A stretch of DNA of 64,000 nt from Comamonadaceae bacterium UBA2121 (GTDB taxonomy: Bacteria; Pseudomonadota; Gammaproteobacteria; Burkholderiales; Burkholderiaceae_C). The notes beneath the pieces were generated by a model, which did no database searches, was not told the DNA's origin, and worked only from the letters and a program-made list of their open reading frames with translations. Location of the stretch: positions 107,168 to 171,167 of the forward strand of contig DCYB01000011.1 in NCBI GenBank assembly GCA_002331385.1, in the 5' to 3' direction. Positions 43,642-52,209 of this stretch are shown piece by piece (positions within the stretch are counted from its first letter, which is position 1; the number at the start of each line of letters is the position of its first letter). A program made the position numbers and the translations under genes.

Positions 43642-44379
43642 ATGACCGCACCACGAAAAGAACAACTGGATGAATGGATGCAGCGTTTTGAGCGCGACGG
43701 CTTCGTCGTGCTCGAGAACGTGATTGCGCCGTCTGAAGTCGAGCGTTTGAAGACGGCGCTGCTTTCCGTTGAGGAACGCCACGGTTTCGGCTATGCCAAG
43801 ACGTCGTTCGAGGGATTCAAGACGGTGCGCATCAACAATCTGCTGGCTTACGACGAAGCGTTTTGGAGCGTGCCCCTGCAACCGTCGGTGCTCGCGCTGT
43901 GCGAGTCGCTGCTGGACAAGGAGTTGCTGCTGTCGTCCCTGTGCTCACTCACGCTGGGGCCGGGGCAGACGGCGCAACCTTTGCATGAGGACACGCAGCA
44001 GCTGAAGCTGCCTCGCCCGCGCCCGCCGATGGCGTTGAACGCCATGTGGGCGTTGAGCGACTTCACCGAAAGCAATGGCGCCACGCGCATCGTGCCCGGC
44101 AGCCATCAATACGACCACGCCCCGGCGTACGGCGCAGAGGTCGAAACCGTTCCCGCGACCATGCCCGCCGGCAGCGTGATGCTGTTTGACAGCGCGCTCT
44201 GGCATATGGGCGGCGCCAACACGACCGACGAACGCCGCTATGCGTTGTCTTGCTATTACTGCGCGGGCTGGATGCGTCAGCAGGAGAATTTGCAGCTCGG
44301 CATTCCCCGCGACGTGGCCGCGCGCTTTCCGCGCCGGTTGCAAGAGCTTTGCGGCTACGGCATCTACAAGGGCCAGTAG
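43642..44379 (+). CDS. phytanoyl-CoA dioxygenase (PhyH) family protein 1, ends at in-frame TAG
   Basis: 245 residues to the TAG at 44377. PhyH-type Fe(II)/2-oxoglutarate oxygenase: FERDGFVVLENVIAPSEVE at the start, the HxD iron motif in QPLHEDTQQL (His115, Asp117), DFTESNGATRIVPGSHQ, and the distal His188 in LWHMGGANTTDERR with a 2OG-binding Arg nearby. GGAG precedes the ATG at 43642. The frame continues open past the TAG for 35 codons to TAA at 44485, and this extension looks like the family C-terminus. The catalytic core is complete upstream of the TAG. Substrate unknown; the fold also includes ectoine and phosphonate hydroxylases. Confidence 0.85.
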   Translation: MTAPRKEQLDEWMQRFERDGFVVLENVIAPSEVERLKTALLSVEERHGFGYAKTSFEGFKTVRINNLLAYDEAFWSVPLQPSVLALCESLLDKELLLSSLCSLTLGPGQTAQPLHEDTQQLKLPRPRPPMALNAMWALSDFTESNGATRIVPGSHQYDHAPAYGAEVETVPATMPAGSVMLFDSALWHMGGANTTDERRYALSCYYCAGWMRQQENLQLGIPRDVAARFPRRLQELCGYGIYKGQ

Positions 44380-44487
44380 GGCCATATTGAAAATCGCGAC
44401 CCCATTGAACTGCTCGGTCAGGAAGGCAAGCCGACGGTCTGGGCCGCCACCGATCTGAAGATGCAGCAGCGTCAAACGCCCAAGTAA
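44380..44487 (+). other. in-frame continuation of PhyH protein 1 after the amber codon
   Basis: Reading through TAG 44377–44379 gives GHIENRDPIELLGQEGKP and further residues up to TAA 44485–44487 (35 codons). GHI…RDPIELLG resembles the tail of PhyH proteins. The downstream ligase ATG begins 2 nt after this TAA and has no Shine-Dalgarno sequence, so the original gene end was almost certainly here. Either the TAG is a recent nonsense change or sequence error, or the codon is read through. Confidence 0.75.
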
Positions 44488-44489
44488 TC

Positions 44490-46040
44490 ATGTCGCAGGA
44501 CCCTACGCTGCCCGATATGCCGGAGTCGGTGGTGCATCTTTTGCGAGATGCGGCACGTGACTATCCGCAGCACTGGGCGATCCAGTTTGAAGGCCACCGC
44601 ATCAACTACACCCAATACGCGGGTCTGGTGGGCGCCCTGGCGCAGGAGTTGAGCGCCCATGTGGCGCCGGGCGATCGCGTGGCCTTGCTGATGCAGAACT
44701 CTCTGGATCTGGCCGTCGCCACCTTTGCCGTGCATGCACTGCGCGCGCAAGTGGTTGCCCTGAATCCCGGCTATGGCGAGCGCGAACTGCAGGCCATGCT
44801 GGCAGATGCCCAGCCCTGCTACCTGATCGCGGACGACAGCGTGCGGGTGGATCTGGCGGGCGTCAGTCCTTTGCCAGCAGACAAAACCATGCGCACGGGC
44901 GATACCGGCGTGCACTTTCTGCGCCTGCTGGCAACGCCTTGCGCGCTGCCGGAATTGCTGCCTTCGCATGCGGATCTTGCCAGCCTGCAGTACACCGGCG
45001 GCACGACCGGAACGCCGAAGGGTGTGGACATACTGCACCGGCATCTGGCCGCGAATCTGGTGCAGCGCGAAGCGTGGTTGCCCACGCGGCGCGGGCAGGA
45101 AATCATGCTGTGCCCGATGCCGCTCTTCCACGTGTCGGCCGTTGCCATGTGCCTGCATCTGTGCGCTTATGCGGCGTCTGAGCTGGTGATTCAGCGGCGC
45201 TTTGATGCGCCCGCTGCCGTGCAAGCGCTGGCCCATCAGGGCATTACGCTCATGTCGGCTGCGCCCGCCATCTTTCATGATCTGCTGCGACAGCCCGACA
45301 TCGAAGCCGTGCGTCAGGGGCGCCTGACGGCCTGCTACTCGGGCGCGGCGCCATTGCCTGCGCGAACCTTGCTGGAGTTTGAACAGCGAACCGGCTGTCC
45401 CATCTACGAGGGCTATGGCCAAAGCGAGGCGGGTCCCTGCCTGACCTACAACCCGGTGCATCGGCAGCGCAAGCCGGGCTCCGTGGGCCTGCCCGTTCCC
45501 GGCAGCGTGCTGCAGTTGGTGGATGGAAACGATGTCCCTGTGGCTGTTGGCACCATCGGTGAAATCCGGGTGCAGGGGCCGCAGGTCATGGCGGGTTATC
45601 GCAATCGGCCGGATCTGACAGAGGCCGTGCTGCGCGACGGCTGGTTGTACACCGGCGATCTGGCAGTCATGGACGACGAAGGCTACGTGTCCATCCAGGG
45701 CCGGCGGCAGGAAGCCATCAACGTGGGCGGCTTCAAGGTCTACCCGCTCGAAGTGGAGCAGACCCTGCGGGAATGCGCCAGTGTGGGCGAGTGCGCCGCG
45801 TTTGGCGTGGAGAACGATCGCCTGGGACAAGTCATTCATGCGTGGATCACGCCTGCGCCCGGCCACACCCCGGACATCGAGGCCCTGCAGGCGCATTGCG
45901 CCGCACGCCTCGCCCACTACAAGACTCCCAAACGCATTGGCATCACTGATGCGTTGCCGCGAACTCCCATCGGAAAGCTCGCGCGTAAGGAACTCAAACC
46001 CGTTGCAGCGGCGCACGCTCCAACGCACCACAACAGTTGA
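44490..46040 (+). CDS. AMP-dependent acyl-CoA synthetase/ligase
   Basis: A 516-residue ANL-superfamily ligase that activates a carboxylate as acyl-AMP and then acyl-CoA. The P-loop YTGGTTGTPKGV is at 168–179, YEGYGQSEAGP at 306–316, GWLYTGDLA at 384–392, the hinge GRRQEAINVGGFKVYP at 404–419, and the catalytic Lys496 in PIGKLARK. The start is 2 nt after the TAA that ends the extended dioxygenase frame; no Shine-Dalgarno sequence precedes it, so it probably relies on coupled translation. The acid activated is unknown; similarity is to the medium/long-chain and fatty-acid CoA ligase branch. Confidence 0.92.
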   Translation: MSQDPTLPDMPESVVHLLRDAARDYPQHWAIQFEGHRINYTQYAGLVGALAQELSAHVAPGDRVALLMQNSLDLAVATFAVHALRAQVVALNPGYGERELQAMLADAQPCYLIADDSVRVDLAGVSPLPADKTMRTGDTGVHFLRLLATPCALPELLPSHADLASLQYTGGTTGTPKGVDILHRHLAANLVQREAWLPTRRGQEIMLCPMPLFHVSAVAMCLHLCAYAASELVIQRRFDAPAAVQALAHQGITLMSAAPAIFHDLLRQPDIEAVRQGRLTACYSGAAPLPARTLLEFEQRTGCPIYEGYGQSEAGPCLTYNPVHRQRKPGSVGLPVPGSVLQLVDGNDVPVAVGTIGEIRVQGPQVMAGYRNRPDLTEAVLRDGWLYTGDLAVMDDEGYVSIQGRRQEAINVGGFKVYPLEVEQTLRECASVGECAAFGVENDRLGQVIHAWITPAPGHTPDIEALQAHCAARLAHYKTPKRIGITDALPRTPIGKLARKELKPVAAAHAPTHHNS

Positions 46041-46051
46041 AAGGAAGACAA

Positions 46052-46984
46052 GTGCTCAAGAACATTGACATGGAAAAGCTCAAGCATCAGCTTGCAGAAG
46101 ACGGTTATGCCGTGGTGGAAAACGTGCTGGACAGCGCGCAATTGGAGCGCATCCGCGAAGTCGTGGCCAAGCGCATGGAACACGAGCTCGCCCATCCGCT
46201 GGCACCGGACAACGAGCAGCACGAAGACGACGAGGAGATTCGCGCGTACTACAAGAAGCACTACACCGTGAGCGACGCCGAGGCGCAGCGCATGGTCACG
46301 CGCATCCACCAGTTCCGTCGCGACAACGCCGGCGCGCGCTGGCCGATGGAGATTGGCAAGGTCTCCAAGAATTTTCTGCACCTGCCGACCCTGTTTGACA
46401 ACGACCAATCGCAGCGCGTCTGGAATCTGCTGAACAAGGACCCGGAACTCATTCCGCTGATTGAGCATCCGGTGGTATTGCCGATGGTGCAGCACGTCAT
46501 GGGTGAGGACTGCAATCTGCATGACTTCCAGTCCACCAGCATCGGCCCCGGCACCGGTGGTGGCGCGTGGCACGTGGATGCGCCGCTGGGCCAGATCAAG
46601 GAGCCGTTGCCCGATTTCCCGCTCACGCTGCAGAACGTGTGGATGCTGGACGACTTCACGGCCGACAACGGCGCCACGCGCGTCATGCCCGGCAGCCACA
46701 AGCTGCGCAAGTCGCCGCCCTGGGGCAGCGACCCGCTGGAAGGCGAAGTGACCCTGACGGCCCCGGCGGGTTCGGTCGCGATCTGGTTGTCGAACACATG
46801 GCATCGTTCCGGCCCCAACCACAGTGACAAGCAGCGTCGCGCCATCCTGTGCAACTACAACGTATCGTGGCTGCGCAACTTTGCCGACTTCACGACGACG
46901 TTGGCGCCCGAGGTGGTGCCGACCTTGTCCGAGCGCGCCAAGTATCTGCTGGGCTTCGGTGCCCGGGCACCACTGACACGCTGA
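46052..46984 (+). CDS. phytanoyl-CoA dioxygenase (PhyH) family protein 2
   Basis: A 310-residue Fe(II)/2-oxoglutarate oxygenase from the GTG at 46052, which is preceded by AAGGAAG; ATG 46070 is an alternative. The iron ligands are His174 and Asp176 in GAWHVDAPLG and His251 in TWHRSGPNHSDKQRR, with the 2OG Arg two to three residues after Lys260. DFTADNGATRVMPGSHKLR matches the PhyH core. It has an acidic insertion (NEQHEDDEEIRAYY) near 54–67 that PhyH protein 1 lacks. The two dioxygenases flank the ligase, so sequential hydroxylations on one substrate are plausible. Confidence 0.9.
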   Translation: MLKNIDMEKLKHQLAEDGYAVVENVLDSAQLERIREVVAKRMEHELAHPLAPDNEQHEDDEEIRAYYKKHYTVSDAEAQRMVTRIHQFRRDNAGARWPMEIGKVSKNFLHLPTLFDNDQSQRVWNLLNKDPELIPLIEHPVVLPMVQHVMGEDCNLHDFQSTSIGPGTGGGAWHVDAPLGQIKEPLPDFPLTLQNVWMLDDFTADNGATRVMPGSHKLRKSPPWGSDPLEGEVTLTAPAGSVAIWLSNTWHRSGPNHSDKQRRAILCNYNVSWLRNFADFTTTLAPEVVPTLSERAKYLLGFGARAPLTR

Positions 46985-46997
46985 GGCCCGGTTGCTG

Positions 46998-48239
46998 ATG
47001 TTGGAGCAGAACGTCCACCATTGCCTTGCTCGGGCCGATCTGGCCAGCGCAACGGTACAGGGTTTTTGCGACCCGCAGTTCCGCCCCTTGCTGGATGCGT
47101 TCATCGCGAACTTCGAGCAGGACATGGAGCTGGGCGCATCGTTAGCCATTGAGTGGCATGGGCGCACGGTGGTCGATGTGTGGGGTGGCGTTGCAGACCT
47201 GGAGTCTGGCCGGGCTTGGGGGCAGGACACGGTGGGTGTGGTGTTCTCCAACACCAAGGCTGCGACGGCCTTGTGCGCGCACATGCTCGCGGATGCGGGC
47301 GAACTCGATATTGATCAGCCCGTGGCCCGGTACTGGCCTGAATTCGCGGCGCAAGGCAAGGGCGATGTGACGGTGCGCATGTTGCTCGACCACACTGCTG
47401 GCCTGCCCGCGCTGCGAGAGATGCTGCCTGATGGCGCGGCATTCGATTGGGCGGAGATGACCCGGCGGCTCGCTGCCGAGGCCCCCTGGTGGAAGCCGGG
47501 GACCAGCGTCGGCTACCACGGACTGACGTTTGGCTGGTTGGTGGGCGAGGTGGTGCGTCGCGTGTCCGGGCAGTCGCTCGGCAGCTTCTTTGCCGCGCAA
47601 GTGGCGCAGCCGTTGGGCATGGATTTCTGGATCGGCCTGCCGCAAAGCGAGGAGCCACGCGTGGCCACCATCGTGCCTGCAAAGCCGGCCGCTGCCCCGC
47701 GCAATGCATTCGAGCAGGCGATCAGCCATGAGCCCCAAAGCATCAGCGCCCTGTACTTTCGCAACACCGGTGGATGGCGTCCCAGTGGCTTCAACTCCAG
47801 ACGCGGCCATGCGGCGGAGATTGGCGCGGCAGGGGGAATCACGAATGCACGCGCGCTGGCGCGCATGTACAGCCCGCTGGCCATGGGTGGTGAGCGGGAT
47901 GGCGTGCGCTTGCTGAGCGAGCAGACGCTGCTGCGCGCGACGCAGGTGTCTTCTGCGACGAATGAGGACATGTGCTTGCTCGTGCCGACGCGGTTTGCTG
48001 CGGGTTTCATGCGCAGCATGGACAACCGCGCGCGCGGCATGGACAGCGCGGTGTTTGGACGCGATGCGTTTGGTCACGTGGGCGCAGGTGGCTCGCTTGG
48101 CTTTGCATCGCCACGGCACCGCGTCGGCTTTGGCTACACCATGAATCATATGGGGCCTGGCGTGCTGCTGAATTCGCGTGCAGATCGCTTGCTGGCGGCG
48201 CTCGATGAGGTGTTGACCGCTGCGGATTTTTCCGCATGA
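46998..48239 (+). CDS. serine hydrolase, beta-lactamase/EstB family
   Basis: A 413-residue class C beta-lactamase-like esterase. The nucleophile motif SxxK is SNTK in VVFSNTKAATALCAHML, the Tyr motif is in SVGYHGLTFGWLVGEV, and HVGAGGSLGF is the third (KTG-equivalent) motif. Other family signs are VRMLLDHTAGLPAL and NHMGPGVLLNSR. No signal peptide, so cytoplasmic, as in EstB-type esterases rather than true beta-lactamases. It starts at ATG 46998, 13 bp after the dioxygenase stop. In this cluster it probably hydrolyses an ester of the imported compound. Confidence 0.88.
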   Translation: MLEQNVHHCLARADLASATVQGFCDPQFRPLLDAFIANFEQDMELGASLAIEWHGRTVVDVWGGVADLESGRAWGQDTVGVVFSNTKAATALCAHMLADAGELDIDQPVARYWPEFAAQGKGDVTVRMLLDHTAGLPALREMLPDGAAFDWAEMTRRLAAEAPWWKPGTSVGYHGLTFGWLVGEVVRRVSGQSLGSFFAAQVAQPLGMDFWIGLPQSEEPRVATIVPAKPAAAPRNAFEQAISHEPQSISALYFRNTGGWRPSGFNSRRGHAAEIGAAGGITNARALARMYSPLAMGGERDGVRLLSEQTLLRATQVSSATNEDMCLLVPTRFAAGFMRSMDNRARGMDSAVFGRDAFGHVGAGGSLGFASPRHRVGFGYTMNHMGPGVLLNSRADRLLAALDEVLTAADFSA

Positions 48240-48292
48240 CCCGTTGGATAACTATTTCAGATTCATCTATTTCTACACAGGAGACATTCCAC

Positions 48293-49543
48293 ATGATCAC
48301 CCGTAAAAACTTTATCGTGCGTGCCTGCGTTGCAGGTTCGATGATCGCCATGGGGCTGGGCAGCGCGCATGCCGCTGACCCGGTGAAAATCGGCTATCTC
48401 ATTCCGCTGTCCGGCAGTGCCGCAGCGTCGATTGGGCGCGATATGTCGCGTGCCACGCACCTTGCCGTCAAGCACATCAACGAGTCTGGCGGTATCAAGG
48501 CGCTCGGTGGCGCCAAGCTGGAATTGCTGGAGTCCGACACACGCGGCGATCCAAAGGTGGCGTTGACGGAAACGGAGCGCTTGATCACGCGTGAAAAAGT
48601 GCCGGTCCTGCTGGGAGCGTTCCAAAGCGGAACCACTTTCCCCGCCACCGCTGTCGCCGAAAAATACAGCGTGCCATGGGTCGTCGATCTGGCGGGCAAG
48701 GGCGACATCACGGAGCGCGGCTTCAAGTATGTGTTCCGTGCGACCCAGGTCCCGGCGGCGGCCAATGCAGAGGGCATGGCCGATTTCGTGGCCTATGCCA
48801 GCAAAGCCACCGGCAAGCCGGCGAAGACCGTGGCCATGGTCTACGAGAACACGGACTGGGGCCAGGACATGGCCAACACGCTGCGTGCGAAATTCAAGGC
48901 GCAAGGCGTGGAGATCGTTCTGGACGAAGGGTATCCGCCAAACAGCCCGGATCTGCGCCCGCTGGTGCTGAAAATCAAGGGCCGCAAGCCGGATGTCGTG
49001 ACCGTGACTTCGTACGCGGCGGATGCCGTGCAACTGCACAAGCTGTTGGCGCAGATGAAGGTCGAGGCCATGGGCTACATCGGTAGCGCGGGCGGCCAGA
49101 TTGACACCGGCTTCCTGCCGCAAGTGGGTAAGGGCGCCGCTAAGGGCGTTTTCACGACCAACGGCTGGGCGGGCTACGAGTCCGCCATCACCACCCCGTT
49201 TGCCAAGAAGTTCTGGGATGAGTTCAAGGGCAGCTACAAGGTGGAGCCCAACGAGCTGTCCGTCAGTGCCTACGGTGCCGTGTGGGTGATCAAGGATGCC
49301 CTGGAGCGCGCCGGCAAGGCCGAGCCACAAGCCATTCGCGACGCGCTGGCCAAGACAAGCATCAAGGGAACCGACCTCAACAAGCTGCTGGGCTACGACA
49401 TCGTGATCGACGAGAAGGGCCAGAACCCGCTCAAGAAATTCGTGGTGCAACAGATCACCCCGGAGGGCGAATACCGCACCATCTGGCCGGAGAGCCTGGC
49501 TTCCAAGTCCTACAAGATGGTCTGGCCTGCAGCGAAATACTGA
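48293..49543 (+). CDS. LivK-type ABC transporter substrate-binding protein
   Basis: A 416-residue periplasmic binding protein of the branched-chain/hydrophobic amino acid uptake (HAAT) class. The signal peptide MITRKNFIVRACVAGSMIA… ends at SAHA. KIGYLIPLSGSAAASIGRDM, AVKHINESGGIKALGG, ESDTRGDPKVALTETERL and VPVLLGAFQSGTTFPATAV are the typical first-lobe segments. Many members bind aromatic or dicarboxylic acids, not amino acids. AGGAG precedes the ATG at 48293. A hairpin with a T-run separates it from the permease genes. Confidence 0.92.
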   Translation: MITRKNFIVRACVAGSMIAMGLGSAHAADPVKIGYLIPLSGSAAASIGRDMSRATHLAVKHINESGGIKALGGAKLELLESDTRGDPKVALTETERLITREKVPVLLGAFQSGTTFPATAVAEKYSVPWVVDLAGKGDITERGFKYVFRATQVPAAANAEGMADFVAYASKATGKPAKTVAMVYENTDWGQDMANTLRAKFKAQGVEIVLDEGYPPNSPDLRPLVLKIKGRKPDVVTVTSYAADAVQLHKLLAQMKVEAMGYIGSAGGQIDTGFLPQVGKGAAKGVFTTNGWAGYESAITTPFAKKFWDEFKGSYKVEPNELSVSAYGAVWVIKDALERAGKAEPQAIRDALAKTSIKGTDLNKLLGYDIVIDEKGQNPLKKFVVQQITPEGEYRTIWPESLASKSYKMVWPAAKY

Positions 49544-49565
49544 TCGGCACTGATCATCGTCTTGT

Positions 49566-49602
49566 CGGCTGACCAGTGCTTCATCACTGGCAGCCGTCTT
49601 TT
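49566..49602 (+). terminator. internal terminator/processing hairpin after LivK gene
   Basis: CGGCTG (49566–49571), bulged A, CCAGTG, loop CTTCAT, CACTGG, CAGCCG (to 49596), then TCTTTT. The 12-bp stem and T-run lie between the binding-protein and permease genes. It probably causes partial termination or 3' protection, giving excess binding protein. Confidence 0.8.
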
Positions 49603-49625
49603 GCTTTCATACTTGGGGATTCTCA

Positions 49626-50504
49626 TTGAGCACCTATCTTCAAGCTCTTCTGGGTGGCATATCCACCGGAGCGGTGTATGGTCTTATTGCACTCGGACTG
49701 AGCCTTCAGTTCGGTGTCATGAAGATCATCAATTTCGCGCACGGCTCGTTCCTGATGGTGGCGATGTACGTGACTTACTACACGTGTTCGCGCATGGGGT
49801 TGCATCCTCTTGCCGCAGCACCGATCACGGCAGTCGTGCTGTTCTTTGTCGGCTGGGCGTGCCAGCGCTATCTCATCGAAGGCATCTACCGCAAGGAGAC
49901 TGCGCGTGAGCCGATTGGCGTGCTGATTTTCACGACCGGACTCTGGATTTTTCTCGACTATCTGGCGCTCGCCGTCGTGGGGCCTGACAGCCGCACGGTG
50001 GACAGCCCGTGGGTGAACGATGTCGTGATCATGGGGGACCTGATCTTCACGTACCCGCAGATTGCCGGCTTCGTGATCGCCGTGCTGGTCACTGTCGGTC
50101 TGGTGGCGTTCATGCGCTACACGGCCACCGGCCGAGCCATCCGCGCGACGGGGCAGGACCGCGAAGCGGCCAGTGTGCTGGGCATCGACAGCAAGCGCGT
50201 TTATCAGTTGTCGTTTGCCATCGGTCTGGGCGTGCTGGGCATTGCCGGTGCGTTGTTGCTGCCGATGTATCCGGTCAACCCTTTCGTGGGTGACATCTTC
50301 GGATTGCGTGCCTTCGTGATCGTGGTTCTGGGCGGCATCGGCTCCATCGCCGGGGCGTTCTGGGGCGGCATCATCGTGGGCATTCTGGAGTCCGTGGGCA
50401 GCCAGTTGATTCCTGTGACGTACGCAGAAGCGCTGATTTTTGTGTTGTTCCTTGGCGTGATGTATTTCAGGCCCAGCGGACTGTTTGGAGTGGAGAACGA
50501 ATGA
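49626..50504 (+). CDS. branched-chain-type ABC transporter permease (LivH-like)
   Basis: A 292-residue inner-membrane permease with about eight helices. GGISTGAVYGLIALGLSLQFGVMKIINFAHGS is the conserved LivH N-terminal region, and GIDSKRVYQLSFAIGLGVLGIAGALL with VVLGGIGSIAGAFWGGIIVG is the ATPase-contact and core region. The start is TTG at 49626 with TGGGGAT upstream. It ends in an ATGA overlap with the LivM-like gene. Confidence 0.92.
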   Translation: MSTYLQALLGGISTGAVYGLIALGLSLQFGVMKIINFAHGSFLMVAMYVTYYTCSRMGLHPLAAAPITAVVLFFVGWACQRYLIEGIYRKETAREPIGVLIFTTGLWIFLDYLALAVVGPDSRTVDSPWVNDVVIMGDLIFTYPQIAGFVIAVLVTVGLVAFMRYTATGRAIRATGQDREAASVLGIDSKRVYQLSFAIGLGVLGIAGALLLPMYPVNPFVGDIFGLRAFVIVVLGGIGSIAGAFWGGIIVGILESVGSQLIPVTYAEALIFVLFLGVMYFRPSGLFGVENE

Positions 50505-51484
50505 TGCAATCGCAAGGATCCAAGCATTCGTTAATGTGGGCGCTGCTGATTGCCGTCGTGGCCATTGGGCCGCTGTTTTCGGGCAATCAGTATTTCCTGT
50601 CGATCGCGGTGATGACGCTGCTGTATGCCTACCTTGCGCTGTCCTGGAACGTGCTCGGCGGTATCGCGGGCCAGCTCTCACTGGGCCACGCTGCGTACTT
50701 CGGCATCGGTGCGTACGCCTCCACCTGGTTCTTCGTGAATCTGGGTCTGAGTCCGTGGATCGGCATGTGGATCGGTGCAGCGTTCGCCATGATGGCCGCC
50801 GTGATCGTGGGCGTATCGAGCCTGCATTTGCGCGGGGCGTATTTCGCACTGGCGACGATTGCATCGGCGATGGTGCTCAAGACGCTGGTGGAGAACGCGG
50901 ACAGCCTGTTGGGCGGGCCACGCGGCATGGAGGTGACCTTGCTTCGCGATGCGCCGTGGCAATTCCAGTCGACCAGCAAGGAGTTCTATTACGTCATCGT
51001 GTTGGCATTCGTCGCTATCGCGTTGTTCATCAACTGGCGCATCCTGCGCAGCCGCTTCGGTTACTACCTGGCTGCGGTGCGTAACGAGCAAGATGCCGCG
51101 CTCGCGCTGGGCGTTCCCACCACGCGCTACAAGCTGTACGCGGCCATGATCAGCGCGGCGATGACCGCCATCGGGGGCACGTTCTATGCCCAGTTCGTGC
51201 TCTTCATCAGCCCGGACAAGGTCTTCGGCGCGAACCTCGGCGTGGTCATCGCGGTGGTCTGCATCATCGGTGGTCGCGGCACTTTGTGGGGTCCCGTTCT
51301 GGGCGCGCTGCTGTTGCTGCCCAGCGAAGAGCTTGCGCGCAATTATTCGGGCGGCATCCTGGGTGCCGACATGATGCTGTACGGCCTGCTGCTGATGCTG
51401 GTGATCTGGTATGAGCCCCGTGGACTGGTGGCCATCTTCCAGCGTTGGTTCAAGCGCGGCAAGGCGCAAGGAGCCGTTCAATGA
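50501..51484 (+). CDS. branched-chain-type ABC transporter permease (LivM-like)
   Basis: A 327-residue permease with about nine helices. SWNVLGGIAGQLSLGHAAYFGIGAYAS, LRGAYFALATIASAMVL and GPVLGALLLLPSEELAR are LivM landmarks. The C-terminal tail (FQRWFKRGKAQG) is cytoplasmic and basic. It begins within the ATGA overlap with LivH and ends in an ATGA overlap with the LivG gene. Confidence 0.92.
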   Translation: MMQSQGSKHSLMWALLIAVVAIGPLFSGNQYFLSIAVMTLLYAYLALSWNVLGGIAGQLSLGHAAYFGIGAYASTWFFVNLGLSPWIGMWIGAAFAMMAAVIVGVSSLHLRGAYFALATIASAMVLKTLVENADSLLGGPRGMEVTLLRDAPWQFQSTSKEFYYVIVLAFVAIALFINWRILRSRFGYYLAAVRNEQDAALALGVPTTRYKLYAAMISAAMTAIGGTFYAQFVLFISPDKVFGANLGVVIAVVCIIGGRGTLWGPVLGALLLLPSEELARNYSGGILGADMMLYGLLLMLVIWYEPRGLVAIFQRWFKRGKAQGAVQ

Positions 51485-52209
51485 CACAGAAACTTCTAGA
51501 GTTTGAAGGCGTCGGCAAGAGCTTTGGCGGATTGCGTGCCATCGACAACGTGAGCTTCTCGGTCCACGCCGGAGAGATCGTGGGCCTGATTGGTCCCAAT
51601 GGCGCAGGCAAGACGACGCTGTTTGCACTGGCGTCGGGTTTCCTGAAGCCGACAGACGGCCAGATCCGCTTCGATGGCAAGCGTGTGGATGGCCAAACGC
51701 CGCCGCACATCTGCCGTGCCGGCCTGGTGCGCACGTTCCAGATCGTCAAGCCATTTGGTGAGATGACGGTATTGGAAAACGCCATGGTGGGTGCATTCCT
51801 GCACCACCATCGGCCTGCTGACGCGCGCGAAGTGGCTGCTGGCGTGCTCAAGCAAGTCGGCTTGGGAGGGCGCGAGCACCAGGCGGCCAAGACGCTCACG
51901 CTCTCCGGGCGCAAGCGGCTGGAGGTGGCCAAGGCATTGGCCACGCATCCGAAGCTGCTGCTGCTGGACGAAGTCATGGCCGGTCTGACGACGGTGGAAA
52001 TCGCTGGGATGGTGGATCTGGTGCACGAGTTGCGTGGTGCCGGGATCAGCATTCTGGTGATCGAGCACAACATGAAGGCAGTGATGAACCTGTCCAACCG
52101 CATCGTGGTGATTCAGTACGGAAAGAAGATCGCGGAAGGCTCGCCCGTCGAGGTGGCCAATGATCCTCAGGTGATCTCCGCCTATCTGGGAGGCGAGCAT
52201 GCTGCTTGA
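51481..52209 (+). CDS. branched-chain-type ABC transporter ATP-binding protein (LivG-like)
   Basis: A 242-residue ATPase. Walker A is GPNGAGKTT, the signature helix is LTLSGRKRLEVAKAL (the usual LSGGQ is replaced, normal for LivG-type), Walker B is LLLLDEVMAGL and the switch His is VIEHNMKAV. It starts in an ATGA overlap with LivM and overlaps LivF by 11 bp, keeping the five transporter genes on one transcript. Confidence 0.93.
   Translation: MTQKLLEFEGVGKSFGGLRAIDNVSFSVHAGEIVGLIGPNGAGKTTLFALASGFLKPTDGQIRFDGKRVDGQTPPHICRAGLVRTFQIVKPFGEMTVLENAMVGAFLHHHRPADAREVAAGVLKQVGLGGREHQAAKTLTLSGRKRLEVAKALATHPKLLLLDEVMAGLTTVEIAGMVDLVHELRGAGISILVIEHNMKAVMNLSNRIVVIQYGKKIAEGSPVEVANDPQVISAYLGGEHAA

Noticed and set aside
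51481..52209. LivG-type ATPase as defective because the LSGGQ signature reads LSGRK
   Set aside because: LivG-class ATPases commonly diverge at this motif; Walker A, Walker B and the switch His are intact.
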